Below, in pieces: positions 1 to 7,086 of a stretch of 64,000 nucleotides of DNA. The stretch's first letter is position 1, and every line of letters starts with the position of its first letter. The translations under genes were made by a program, and so were the position numbers. The notes under the pieces are model-generated. The model saw nothing but the letters and a program-made list of their open reading frames with translations, made no database searches and was not told the origin of the DNA. The stretch is from Knoellia locipacati (GTDB lineage: Bacteria; Actinomycetota; Actinomycetes; Actinomycetales; Dermatophilaceae): assembly GCF_007992835.1 (NCBI RefSeq), contig NZ_BKBA01000004.1:248001-312000 (forward strand), read 5' to 3'.

Positions 1-733
1 CGACGATGTCGTTGTCGGCGAGGTAGGGCGCGAGAGGCACCCTGCCCGTCGTGGTCACCGCGCAGGTCTGTGACGGGTCGTCGTCGTCGTGGTCGAGGTG
101 GACGATCTGCACCGAGTGGATCGGGGATGCCACCGCGGCGACCTTGCGGTTGGTGAGGACGCGGACGTCGGAGATGCCCAGCGCGCTCAGGCCGGTGACG
201 GCGCCCCGGGCCGTCGCACCGAAGCCGATGACGACCGCGCGCAGCCGGCGGCCGTAGGTGCCGGTCGTGCCTGCGAGCGAGAGCGCGTGCAGCACGGAGC
301 TGTATCCCGCGAGCTCGTTGTTGAGGTGGAAGACGTGGAGGAGGAAGCTGCCGTCACGGGCCCAGTGGTTCATCGCCTCGAACGCGATGAGGGTGAGGCG
401 CCTGTCGATCGCCTCCTGGGTCAGCGCTGCGTCCTGGACGCAGTGCGGCCACCCCCAGACGACCTGTCCCTCGCGCATCTCGGCGAGGTCCTCGGCCTGG
501 ACCTTGGGCAGGAGGATGACGTCGCACTCGGCCAGCAGCTCGGCGCGGGTCCGGACGCCGCCGAGGGAGGCGGCGAGCGTCTCGTCGGAGACGCCGAACC
601 GCAGGCCGTAGCCCTCCTCGACGAAGATCCGGGCGCGCAGGTCGGCATCGATCCGGTCGACGTGCTCCGGGTGGATCGGGAGCCGGTGCTCGTTCTCCTT
701 GCGCGAGTGGGCGAGGACCCCGAGCGACAGCAT
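1..733 (-). CDS. N5-(carboxyethyl)ornithine synthase / alanine dehydrogenase-like protein, 3' end beyond window
   Basis: The reverse strand is open from an ATG at 733 to the left edge, about 244 codons, so the C-terminus is missing. The N-terminus reads LGVLAHSRKENEHRLPIHP, the substrate-binding start typical of the alanine dehydrogenase/transhydrogenase N-terminal fold. A Rossmann segment VVIGFGATARGA begins the NAD(P)-binding domain near residue 165. The overall pattern (GWPHCVQD, AFEAMNHW, LNNELAGYSSVLHAL) matches actinobacterial proteins named N5-(carboxyethyl)ornithine synthase, which join an amino acid to pyruvate by reductive condensation. The true substrate is unknown. It follows the small gene at 744-878 on the same strand with an 11-base gap, so the two are probably co-transcribed. 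Confidence 0.75.
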   Translation of the reverse strand, partial: MLSLGVLAHSRKENEHRLPIHPEHVDRIDADLRARIFVEEGYGLRFGVSDETLAASLGGVRTRAELLAECDVILLPKVQAEDLAEMREGQVVWGWPHCVQDAALTQEAIDRRLTLIAFEAMNHWARDGSFLLHVFHLNNELAGYSSVLHALSLAGTTGTYGRRLRAVVIGFGATARGAVTGLSALGISDVRVLTNRKVAAVASPIHSVQIVHLDHDDDDPSQTCAVTTTGRVPLAPYLADNDIV

Positions 734-743
734 CGACGCCAAG

Positions 744-878
744 TCAGCGCTTCTTGCCGTGGAGGGTGGTCTCGATCCCGGTGGCCTCGTTGGCCTTGGC
801 GCGCTTGTCGGCGCGCTTCTCCTTGATCGACTTGTCGGACTTCTTCGAGAGCGAGTGGCGCGGAGACTTGTCGGACAT
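744..878 (-). CDS. small highly basic protein (44 aa)
   Basis: A 44-residue reading frame starts at the ATG whose complement lies at 876-878 and ends in TGA at 744-746. It is preceded by a GAGGG ribosome binding site. The product begins MSDKSPRHSLSKKSDKSIKEK and is dominated by Lys, Arg and Ser with no hydrophobic segment. It is likely a disordered cytosolic protein of the short Lys-rich type seen in actinobacteria; no function can be assigned. It lies directly upstream of and in line with the carboxyethylornithine synthase-like gene. The clean RBS, start and stop in an otherwise empty gap support a real gene. Confidence 0.65.
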   Translation of the reverse strand: MSDKSPRHSLSKKSDKSIKEKRADKRAKANEATGIETTLHGKKR

Positions 879-1051
879 GGTGTGTCCCTCGGTTGGGAGA
901 CCCGAAGGGTCCCTGTGGTCCGACAGTACGCCCGTGGCATCGCTGCCGACCGGGGTGCATCGACCATCGTGACCAGGTGGGGCCCCGGTCAGGTCGGCTC
1001 GGGCCCGGGGTCGGGCCGGGACGGGCCCGTTCAGGCTGGGTCAGGCCCGGG

Positions 1052-1975
1052 TCACCCGGTGCCGGTGCGGACGACGACGACCGGGCAGTGCGCCCGGCTC
1101 AGCACGCCCTGGCTCACCGACCCGACCAGCCTGCCGCTCACGCCGCCGATCCCTCGACTGCCGACGACGAGGAGCTCGGCGCCGCGGGAGTGGTCCACGA
1201 GCGCCTTGACCGGGTCGGCCCGCAGGACATGCCGACGGACCCGGACGTCGGGGTACTGCTCGGACCATCCGGTGACCTCCTCGGCCGTGGCCGCCTGTTC
1301 CTCCGCAACCCGGGCCGCCGGGTCGTCGGAGAGCCACGGTGCGACGTACCCTCCGCTCGAGCGGGAGGGGCAGGCGTGCACGACCGTCAGAGGCAGGCGG
1401 CGCAGGGAGGCCTGGGCGAAGGCGTAGCCGATGGCCTCGGTCGAGAGCCCGGAGCCGTCCGTCCCCACGACGACGCTCGGACGCTCGGTCTCCACCACCC
1501 CGAGGCGACGCACCACGACGACGGGGCAGGAGGCGCGGACCGCGACCTCCGCCGACGTCGTCCCGAGCACGGCCCCGGTGAGAGCCCCACGCCCGCGCGA
1601 GCCCACGACCACGCACGACGCAGACTCCGAGGCCGCCACGAGGGCGGTCGCCGGGCTCTCGTCGCTCACCTGCGTCGTCACCTCGAGGTCGGGAGCCACG
1701 GTGCGGGCGCGGACCAGCGCCGTCTCGACGACGGTCCGCACGGGGTCCGGGTCCTGGGCGCCGGGTGCCACCGGCCCGGAGCTGTCCTGACGGGCGCGGG
1801 CGTGGAGCAGGTGCAGGGGCCGCTTCCGGCGCGTCGCCTCCTCGATGGCCCAAGTCAGCGCGGCGCGGCTCTCGGGAGCCGAGTCCACACCGACGACCAC
1901 CGGGCCACCGTGCGCGATCGCGGGAGGCGGGCCGGAGTGGCCCGCCCCCGTCGTCCAGCCGGAAGCCGCGTCCAT
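1052..1975 (-). CDS. universal stress protein, two UspA domains
   Basis: About 307 residues with two tandem UspA domains. Each holds the nucleotide-binding G-x2-G-x9-G pattern: VVGSRGRGALTGAVLG in the first and VVGSRGIGGVSGRLVGS in the second. The start is taken as the ATG at 1975, which has GAGTGAGGTG about 8 bases upstream; a GTG at 2005 would add ten residues without a good RBS. Such ATP-binding double-domain proteins are induced by hypoxia, starvation or oxidative stress in actinobacteria. It stands alone, downstream of the GntR gene on the same strand. Confidence 0.9.
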   Translation of the reverse strand: MDAASGWTTGAGHSGPPPAIAHGGPVVVGVDSAPESRAALTWAIEEATRRKRPLHLLHARARQDSSGPVAPGAQDPDPVRTVVETALVRARTVAPDLEVTTQVSDESPATALVAASESASCVVVGSRGRGALTGAVLGTTSAEVAVRASCPVVVVRRLGVVETERPSVVVGTDGSGLSTEAIGYAFAQASLRRLPLTVVHACPSRSSGGYVAPWLSDDPAARVAEEQAATAEEVTGWSEQYPDVRVRRHVLRADPVKALVDHSRGAELLVVGSRGIGGVSGRLVGSVSQGVLSRAHCPVVVVRTGTG

Positions 1976-2073
1976 GCGCCGGCACCTCACTCCCTGAGTC
2001 GTCACCGACAGCCTCGCGAGGATGTGGCGTCAAGAGCAGGGTCGAACGTCCCGTCGCGCGACGGTTGCGGCGG

Positions 2074-2691
2074 TCAGCCGCGGGGAGTGGTCTGCTCGAT
2101 GTGGGTCGCGAGGGCGCTGCGCAGCCGCGCGGCCCTGCGCGAGCGCAGCAGCGAGACGAGCTCCTCGTGCTCGCCGACGAGGCCGTGCATGTGGGGGGTG
2201 GTCGTCGCTTCGCCGAGCCGGCCGAGCCGCACGAACGCCCCGAGCTGCTCGAGCATCCGCGACAGCGTCGGCATCCGGGCGGCGCCGGCGAGGGCGAGGT
2301 GGAACTCCTCGTCGAGCCGGAGGAAGGTCTCGGCGTCACCGGCCCCGGCTGCGCGTCCCTGCTTGAGCAGCAGCAGCTCGAGCCGGTCGAGGTCGTCCTC
2401 GTCCCGCCGCTCGCAGGCGGCCGCGGTCGCCGCGCCCTCGAGCGCCACCCGCAGGGTCGTGACCTCGCGCCGGCGCTCGGGCGAGACGTCGACGACAAGC
2501 AGCTGCCGACGTGGACCGACCTCGAGCAGCCCGTCGCCCTGCAGTGCGCGCAGTGCCTCGCGGACAGGGGTGCGCGACACGTCGTGCTGCTGCGCCAGGG
2601 CGACCTCGTCGAGCGGGGTTCCCGGAGCGACGGCGCCCGACAGGATGTCGGCGAGGACGGCCTGCCGGACGCGGTCGGCCTTGGAGGTCAC
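2074..2691 (-). CDS. GntR-family regulator, FCD (FadR) type
   Basis: 205 residues. An N-terminal winged helix (DRVRQAVLADILSGAVAPGTPL, then VSRTPVREALRALQGDGLLEV around residues 36-60) precedes a helical FCD ligand-binding domain containing EEFHLALAGAA. The GTG start at 2691 lies 11 bases after the stop of the VOC gene, so the two form an operon. GntR/FCD proteins usually bind palindromes with a GT-N-AC core and sense small organic acids. A perfect ATGTATACAT palindrome lies in the operon promoter at 3162-3171 and is the obvious autoregulatory operator. The inducer is probably the substrate of the neighbouring VOC enzyme, which is not known. Confidence 0.88.
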   Translation of the reverse strand: MTSKADRVRQAVLADILSGAVAPGTPLDEVALAQQHDVSRTPVREALRALQGDGLLEVGPRRQLLVVDVSPERRREVTTLRVALEGAATAAACERRDEDDLDRLELLLLKQGRAAGAGDAETFLRLDEEFHLALAGAARMPTLSRMLEQLGAFVRLGRLGEATTTPHMHGLVGEHEELVSLLRSRRAARLRSALATHIEQTTPRG

Positions 2692-2702
2692 GGGCGCCGA
2701 CC

Positions 2703-3125
2703 CTACTTCGCGAAGATCTGCGACTCGTCGGCGAAGGCCTTGAACTCCATGGCGTTGCCGGCGGGGTCGAGGAAGAACATCGTCCACTGCTCGCCGGGCT
2801 GGCCCTCGAACCTCAGGTAGGGCTCGATGACGAACGTCGCACCGGCCTCCTTCATCGTCGCGGAGAGCTCGTGGAAGTCGTCGATCGCGAGGACGGCGCC
2901 GAAGTGCGGCACCGGCACCTCGTGCGAGTCGACGTGGTTGTGCCCGGCGGGGCCGGGGTGGACGGCGACCTCGTGGGTCACGACCTGGTGGCCGAAGAAG
3001 TTCCAGTCGATCCACTGCTCGGCGGAGCGCCCCTCGGACAGGCCGAGCACGCCGCCGTAGAACGCGCGGGCGGCGGCGATGTCGTCTACGGGGATGGCGA
3101 GGTGGAAGCAGGGGCGAGCGGTCAC
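2703..3125 (-). CDS. VOC-family (glyoxalase/dioxygenase-fold) protein
   Basis: 140 residues. The GTG start at 3125 has a strong AAGGAGT ribosome binding site. The N-terminus (CFHLAIPVDDIAAARAFYGGVLGL) supplies the first metal ligand His, and the C-terminal motif FFLDPAGNAMEFKAF supplies the Glu. This is the beta-alpha-beta-beta-beta fold shared by glyoxalase I, extradiol dioxygenases and fosfomycin-resistance enzymes. A central DSHEVPVPHFG segment adds further His residues. It is co-transcribed with the GntR gene downstream, which suggests inducible use on one metabolite. The substrate cannot be read from the sequence. Confidence 0.82.
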   Translation of the reverse strand: MTARPCFHLAIPVDDIAAARAFYGGVLGLSEGRSAEQWIDWNFFGHQVVTHEVAVHPGPAGHNHVDSHEVPVPHFGAVLAIDDFHELSATMKEAGATFVIEPYLRFEGQPGEQWTMFFLDPAGNAMEFKAFADESQIFAK

Positions 3126-3161
3126 GGCATACTCCTTAGTGTTTGTGTGCAAGTGACTCAA

Positions 3162-3171
3162 ATGTATACAT
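3162..3171. promoter_or_regulatory. candidate GntR operator, perfect 10-base palindrome
   Basis: ATGTATACAT is a perfect palindrome with the GT..AC core expected for FadR-type GntR regulators. It lies 36 bases before the VOC start codon, in the divergent gap shared with the methyltransferase gene. It also contains a TATACAT-like -10 for the leftward operon, so binding would occlude RNA polymerase. Confidence 0.5.
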
Positions 3172-3224
3172 AAGTCCCTCGAGCGCACAAGAGCGAACCC
3201 CTCGTCGCCCCGGCGCACCGGGAG

Positions 3225-3230
3225 TAGCGT
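3225..3230 (+). promoter_or_regulatory. -10 hexamer (TAGCGT) for leaderless methyltransferase gene
   Basis: TAGCGT ends 7 bases before the ATG at 3238 and no Shine-Dalgarno sequence is present. The spacing predicts transcription starting at or next to the start codon. Confidence 0.5.
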
Positions 3231-3237
3231 CGTCGAC

Positions 3238-3999
3238 ATGACCTTCGACGTCGCGGGTGACGCGTACGGGCGGTTCATGGGCCGCTACTCCGAGCCGCTC
3301 GGGCCGGTGTTCGCCGACTGGGTCGGCGTGCGACGCGGCGAGCGGGTGCTCGACGTGGGTTGCGGGCCGGGTGCGCTGACGTCGGTGCTCATCGACCGTG
3401 TGGGGGTCGACCACGTCGCGGCCGTCGACCCGTCCCCGCCGTTCATCGAGTCGATCCGTGGCCGGTTCCCCGACCTCGACGTCCGGATGGCCCCGGCCGA
3501 GCAGCTGCCGTTCGACGACGGGCTCTTCGACCAGACCCTCGCGCAGCTCGTCGTGCACTTCATGCAGGACCCCGTCACCGGCCTCGGCGAGATGGCCCGC
3601 GTGACGACCCGTGGCGGGCAGGTCGCCGCCTGCACCTGGGACCTCGCCGGTGACCGCTCGCCGCTCGCCCCGCTGTGGAGCGCGGTCCGCCGCATCGACC
3701 CAGGAGCCACCGACGAGTCCTACCTCCCGGGCGCTCGCGAGGGTCATCTCGCCGAGCTCGCCACCGAGGCCGGGCTGCTCGACGTCGAGACCGCCGAGCT
3801 GTCGGTGACCGTGACCCACCCCGACTTCGACGAGTGGTGGGAGCCCTACATGCTCGGCGTCGGCCCTGCGGGCGACTACGTCGTCTCGCTCGACCCGACC
3901 GCGCGCGACGCCCTGCGCGAGGAGTGCCGGGCGGGGTTCCCGTCGCAGGGGCCGTTCGAGGTCACCGCCGTCGCGTGGGCGATCCGCGGTCGGGCCTAG
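3238..3999 (+). CDS. class I SAM-dependent methyltransferase
   Basis: 253 residues. The SAM-binding motif I is VLDVGCGPG at residues 38-46, followed by an acidic loop AAVDPSPPF and LPFDDGLFDQTLAQLVVHFM (motifs II-III of the UbiE/type 11 methyltransferases). The rest is a helical cap. The acceptor substrate is unknown. It reads divergently from the VOC-GntR operon across a 112-base gap and has no RBS, only the TAGCGT -10, so it is probably translated leaderless. OsmC follows in the same direction after 52 bases. Confidence 0.88.
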   Translation: MTFDVAGDAYGRFMGRYSEPLGPVFADWVGVRRGERVLDVGCGPGALTSVLIDRVGVDHVAAVDPSPPFIESIRGRFPDLDVRMAPAEQLPFDDGLFDQTLAQLVVHFMQDPVTGLGEMARVTTRGGQVAACTWDLAGDRSPLAPLWSAVRRIDPGATDESYLPGAREGHLAELATEAGLLDVETAELSVTVTHPDFDEWWEPYMLGVGPAGDYVVSLDPTARDALREECRAGFPSQGPFEVTAVAWAIRGRA

Positions 4000-4051
4000 G
4001 GTGGGGCTCGTCAGCCCTGAACCCCAGCCCCCCGAACCCAGGAGACATGCC

Positions 4052-4483
4052 ATGGCAGGAACCACCCGCACGGCCACCAACCACTGGGAGGGCGACCTCT
4101 TCAACGGCAGTGGCCAGGTCACCCTCGAGTCGTCCGGCATCGGCACCTTCGACGTCAACTGGCCCTCGCGCGCCGAGGAGGCCAATGGCAAGACCAGCCC
4201 CGAGGAGCTCATCGCCGCGGCGCACTCGTCCTGCTTCAACATGGCCTTCTCCAACGGCCTCGCCAAGGCCGGTACCCCGCCGACCACGCTCGACACGACT
4301 GCCGCCGTGACCTTCGTGCCCGGCACCGGCATCACCGGCATCGTCCTCAAGGTCGTCGGCGCCGTCCCCGGCATGTCCGCCGAGGACTTCCAGGCTGCCG
4401 CCGAGGACGCCAAGGAGAACTGCCCGGTCAGCCAGGCGCTCAAGGCCGTGCCGATCACGCTCGAGGCCAGCCTCTCCGAGTGA
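4052..4483 (+). CDS. OsmC-family peroxiredoxin
   Basis: 143 residues, the usual length for OsmC/Ohr proteins. The start ATG at 4052 has GGAG at 4041-4044. The two peroxidatic/resolving cysteines typical of the family are present: AAHSSCFNMAFS near residue 57 and KENCPVSQAL near residue 122. These thiol peroxidases reduce organic hydroperoxides in the cytoplasm, and expression is usually osmotically or stress induced. Its stop codon overlaps the GTG start of the MOSC gene (GTGA), so the two are translationally coupled. Confidence 0.93.
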   Translation: MAGTTRTATNHWEGDLFNGSGQVTLESSGIGTFDVNWPSRAEEANGKTSPEELIAAAHSSCFNMAFSNGLAKAGTPPTTLDTTAAVTFVPGTGITGIVLKVVGAVPGMSAEDFQAAAEDAKENCPVSQALKAVPITLEASLSE

Positions 4484-5217
4484 GCCCCGCCGTCGCCCGG
4501 CTCGGGCTGGCGCTGCTCAAGGGCAGCCGCCACCTCGACCGGAGCGAGATCGAGCTCGACGCCACCGGCCCTGTCGGCGACCGCACCTGGTGCCTCGTCG
4601 ACAGGGCCGCGGCGCGCGTCCTGCGCACCGTCGAGAACCCGCGCCTGCTCTCGCTCACCGTGCGACCGATCGACGGCGGCCTCGCCGTGACCACCCTCGG
4701 CGGGCGCACGAGCGAGGCGCAGGCGCGAGACGCGGCGGACGGCATGCCGGCTGCGGACTACTGGGGTCGCGGCGCGCGGATCCGGGTGCAGGACACCGCC
4801 CTCAACGCCGTCCTCTCCGACGTGCTCGGTCGCGAGGTCGTCCTCGCCCGCGCCGAACGCGGCGACGTCGTCTATGCCGACCCGGTCTCGATCGTCACCA
4901 CGGGCGCCCTGCGTCGCCTCGCGAGGACGCTGCGCGAGAACGGGTATGCCGTGCCCTCACCTCTCGATGCCCGCTTCCGGGCGACGGTGACGCTCGACGC
5001 CGACGAGGATCCGGCGTCGGGCACGCGGGTCCGCCTGGGCGACGCCGTCGTCGAGGTCACCGCGCCGCTGGAACGGTGCGCCGTCATCGACCTCGACCCC
5101 GCGACGGGCGAACGCACCGGCTCACGGCTCCTCGAGCACGTGCGCGCACCCGACGGACGGCTGCTCTTCGGGGTGGGCGCACGGGTCGTCACCCCCGGCA
5201 CCGTCCGCGTGGCGTGA
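4480..5217 (+). CDS. MOSC-domain protein (YcbX-like)
   Basis: 245 residues starting at a GTG that overlaps the OsmC stop codon. The N-terminal third (ELDATGPVGDRTWCLVDRAAARVL) is the MOSC_N barrel. The C-terminal MOSC domain carries the characteristic cysteine in APLERCAVIDLDPATGER near residue 203 and a closing LFGVGARVVTPGTVRV. MOSC proteins transfer sulfur or reduce N-hydroxylated compounds using molybdenum cofactor, often with a partner reductase; none is adjacent here. Coupling with OsmC suggests a detoxification role, which is an inference from position only. Confidence 0.8.
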   Translation: MSPAVARLGLALLKGSRHLDRSEIELDATGPVGDRTWCLVDRAAARVLRTVENPRLLSLTVRPIDGGLAVTTLGGRTSEAQARDAADGMPAADYWGRGARIRVQDTALNAVLSDVLGREVVLARAERGDVVYADPVSIVTTGALRRLARTLRENGYAVPSPLDARFRATVTLDADEDPASGTRVRLGDAVVEVTAPLERCAVIDLDPATGERTGSRLLEHVRAPDGRLLFGVGARVVTPGTVRVA

Positions 5218-5235
5218 CCAACTCACCAATTCCTC
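5213..5235. repeat. single arm of an inverted-repeat element
   Basis: These 23 bases span the MOSC stop codon and match the left arm of the 69-base palindrome at 20126-20148 with one mismatch. No complementary arm is visible nearby, so this is a half-copy. It lies in the 51-base gap between convergent genes. Confidence 0.55.
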
Positions 5236-5268
5236 GGATCTGCCCCGGTGCGAGCAGCCGGTGGGCGA

Positions 5269-6357
5269 CTAGCTCGCCCGCTCCTCGCGGTCGGCCACCT
5301 GACGGGCGACCTCCAGCGCGGCCCGGCGGGCGGCCCGGCTGGCGCCGATCGTGCTCGCCGACGGCCCGTAGCCGACGAGGTGCACCCGCGGGTCCGCCAC
5401 GGCGGTCGTCGCCGCCTGCACGTTGCCCGGCACGCGCTCGAGCGGGATCCCGCCCTGCGGCCCGCGCAGCCCGAGCGGCTCGAGGTGGTCCACGGCGGAG
5501 CGGAACCCCGTCGCCCAGAGGACGACGTCGGCGGGCTCGGTCGTGCCGTCGGCCCACCGCACACCGTGCGGCACGAGGGACTCGAACATCGGCCGCGGGT
5601 CGTCGTACGCACCGAGCCGGGCGGCCCCCTGCTCCTGCTCGCGCAGCATGAGCCCGGTCGCCCCGACGACGCTCGTGGGTGGCAGTCCGGCCACGACCCG
5701 CTTCTCGACCTCGGTGACGACGGCCAGACCCGCCTCGGGCCCGAACTCGCCGGTCCGCCACCGCGGCGGTCGACGGGTCACCCAGAGGGTGTCCGCCACG
5801 GGGGCGAGCTCGCCGAGGAACTGCACCGCAGAGGCCCCGGCCCCCACGACGACCACCCGCTTGCCGCGCAGGTGCTCCACGCCCGGGTAGGTCGCGGTGT
5901 GGAACTGCTCGCCCTCGAAGTCCGCGGCGCCGGGGTGGTCCGGCCAGTGGGGCCTCGTCCACGTCCCGGTGGCGTTGACGAGGGTGCGGGTCAGCCAGTG
6001 GCGCTCGACGCCGTTGGTGGTTCCGTGGATGACGAGCAGGTCGCCCTCGCTCGTCACCGCCGTGACGGTGACTGGTCGGACGACGGGCACGTCCTGGCGC
6101 CGCTCGTACTCGGCGAACCACGCCGGCACCGCCTCGTTGGCCCGGGCGTGCGACCGCTTCGGCGCCGGCTGGCCCGGCAGGTCCGCGACACCGTGCACGT
6201 CGTGCATCGTCAGCGAGTCCCACCGGTGCTGCCACGCCCCGCCCGGCGCTGGGTTCGCGTCGAGCACGAGGTGGTCGACACCCCGCTGGGTCAGGAAGTA
6301 CGACGCCGCTAGACCACCCTGGCCGGCGCCGAGCACGATCGAGTCCCAGACCTCCAC
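5269..6357 (-). CDS. FAD/NAD(P)-dependent oxidoreductase, flavin monooxygenase-like
   Basis: 362 residues from a GTG at 6357, chosen because the FAD-binding Rossmann motif IVLGAGQGGLAASYFL then begins at about residue 6, as in the family. A second dinucleotide motif, VVVVGAGASAVQFLGEL near residue 152, binds NADPH, and the late ATGFRSAVDHLEPL matches the usual ATG(F/Y) segment. The fold is that of Baeyer-Villiger/flavin monooxygenase-like or thioredoxin-reductase-like flavoproteins. The substrate is unknown. It is convergent with MOSC and divergent from the MarR gene, with a large hairpin in between. Confidence 0.85.
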   Translation of the reverse strand: MEVWDSIVLGAGQGGLAASYFLTQRGVDHLVLDANPAPGGAWQHRWDSLTMHDVHGVADLPGQPAPKRSHARANEAVPAWFAEYERRQDVPVVRPVTVTAVTSEGDLLVIHGTTNGVERHWLTRTLVNATGTWTRPHWPDHPGAADFEGEQFHTATYPGVEHLRGKRVVVVGAGASAVQFLGELAPVADTLWVTRRPPRWRTGEFGPEAGLAVVTEVEKRVVAGLPPTSVVGATGLMLREQEQGAARLGAYDDPRPMFESLVPHGVRWADGTTEPADVVLWATGFRSAVDHLEPLGLRGPQGGIPLERVPGNVQAATTAVADPRVHLVGYGPSASTIGASRAARRAALEVARQVADREERAS

Positions 6358-6408
6358 GCTCGTTGAACACTCAACCGCCCCGCCGTATGCCGTCACCCCC
6401 ACCCACCC

Positions 6409-6472
6409 CGACTGATTGCCCCACGGAGAGGCGCCGGGGCCGTCCGGCGCCTCGCCGTGGGGCAATCAGTCG
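6409..6472. repeat. 64-base composite inverted repeat in a divergent gap
   Basis: The outer arms (6409-6426 and 6455-6472, starting CGACTGATTGCCCCACGG) are perfectly complementary. An inner pair, AGGCGCCGG/CCGGCGCCT at 6429-6437 and 6444-6452, extends the stem, leaving a 6-base loop. It lies between two divergent start codons, so it is not a simple terminator. The first 11 bases recur in the inverted repeat at 61030. Confidence 0.7.
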
Positions 6473-6526
6473 TAGAGGGAGACCCGGCGGGTGGAAATGC
6501 ATCGTCAACCTATGTAATCTGGAGCG

Positions 6527-6964
6527 ATGACCACACCGGAGCACGCACCCGTCGACGGCGACGCCCTGCTGCGCTCCGTGGCCCGGCTCCACCGCTGGGC
6601 GACCCGGCACGCCCACCTCGACGTGCCCCCGGCCCAGATGCGGCTGCTCGCCCTCGTCGGCGACATCGGCCCGGCCCGGATCGGCGACCTCGCCGAGGCC
6701 GACCACTCGAGCCAGCCGACAATGACCGCCCAGGTCCAGCGGGCCGAGCAGCACGGCTGGCTCACCCGCGCCACCGACCCCGACGACGCCCGCGCGAGCC
6801 TCATCGCCCTGTCGCCGGCCGGTGAGGGCGAGCTGGCCAAGGCCCGGGCCTCGCGCAGCGCGGCGGTCGTCCCGCTCCTCGAAGGGCTGAGCGCCAGGGA
6901 TGCCGCCACCCTCACCCGCGCCGTGGCGATCGTCGACCGCCTCGTCGACTCCACCACCGGCTGA
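6527..6964 (+). CDS. MarR-family transcriptional regulator
   Basis: 145 residues. The winged helix spans about residues 35-100 (QMRLLALVGDIGPARIGDLAEADHSSQPTMTAQVQRAEQHGWLTR, wing DPDDARASLIALS), flanked by dimerisation helices. GGAG just upstream of ATG 6527 gives the start. MarR proteins repress divergent or downstream efflux genes and release DNA on binding phenolic or drug-like ligands. An MFS exporter follows 122 bases downstream on the same strand and is the probable target. Confidence 0.9.
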   Translation: MTTPEHAPVDGDALLRSVARLHRWATRHAHLDVPPAQMRLLALVGDIGPARIGDLAEADHSSQPTMTAQVQRAEQHGWLTRATDPDDARASLIALSPAGEGELAKARASRSAAVVPLLEGLSARDAATLTRAVAIVDRLVDSTTG

Positions 6965-7046
6965 GTCCGCGCCCACCGCGCCGGACGTGCTGGATCCCAG
7001 CAGCTCCCCCGCGGAGGTGAGGCGCCAGCGCTCCGGGGCCCACGGC

Positions 7047-7060
7047 ATACGCATATGTAT
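7047..7060. promoter_or_regulatory. candidate MarR operator ATAC-N6-GTAT
   Basis: An imperfect palindrome with matching ATAC and GTAT ends lies 27 bases before the MFS start and overlaps both a CGGCATAC motif and a TATGTAT-like -10. The position suits repression by the upstream MarR product. The match is too short to be certain. Confidence 0.35.
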
Positions 7061-7086
7061 AGGAAACCAATATGGAAAGGCACGAC

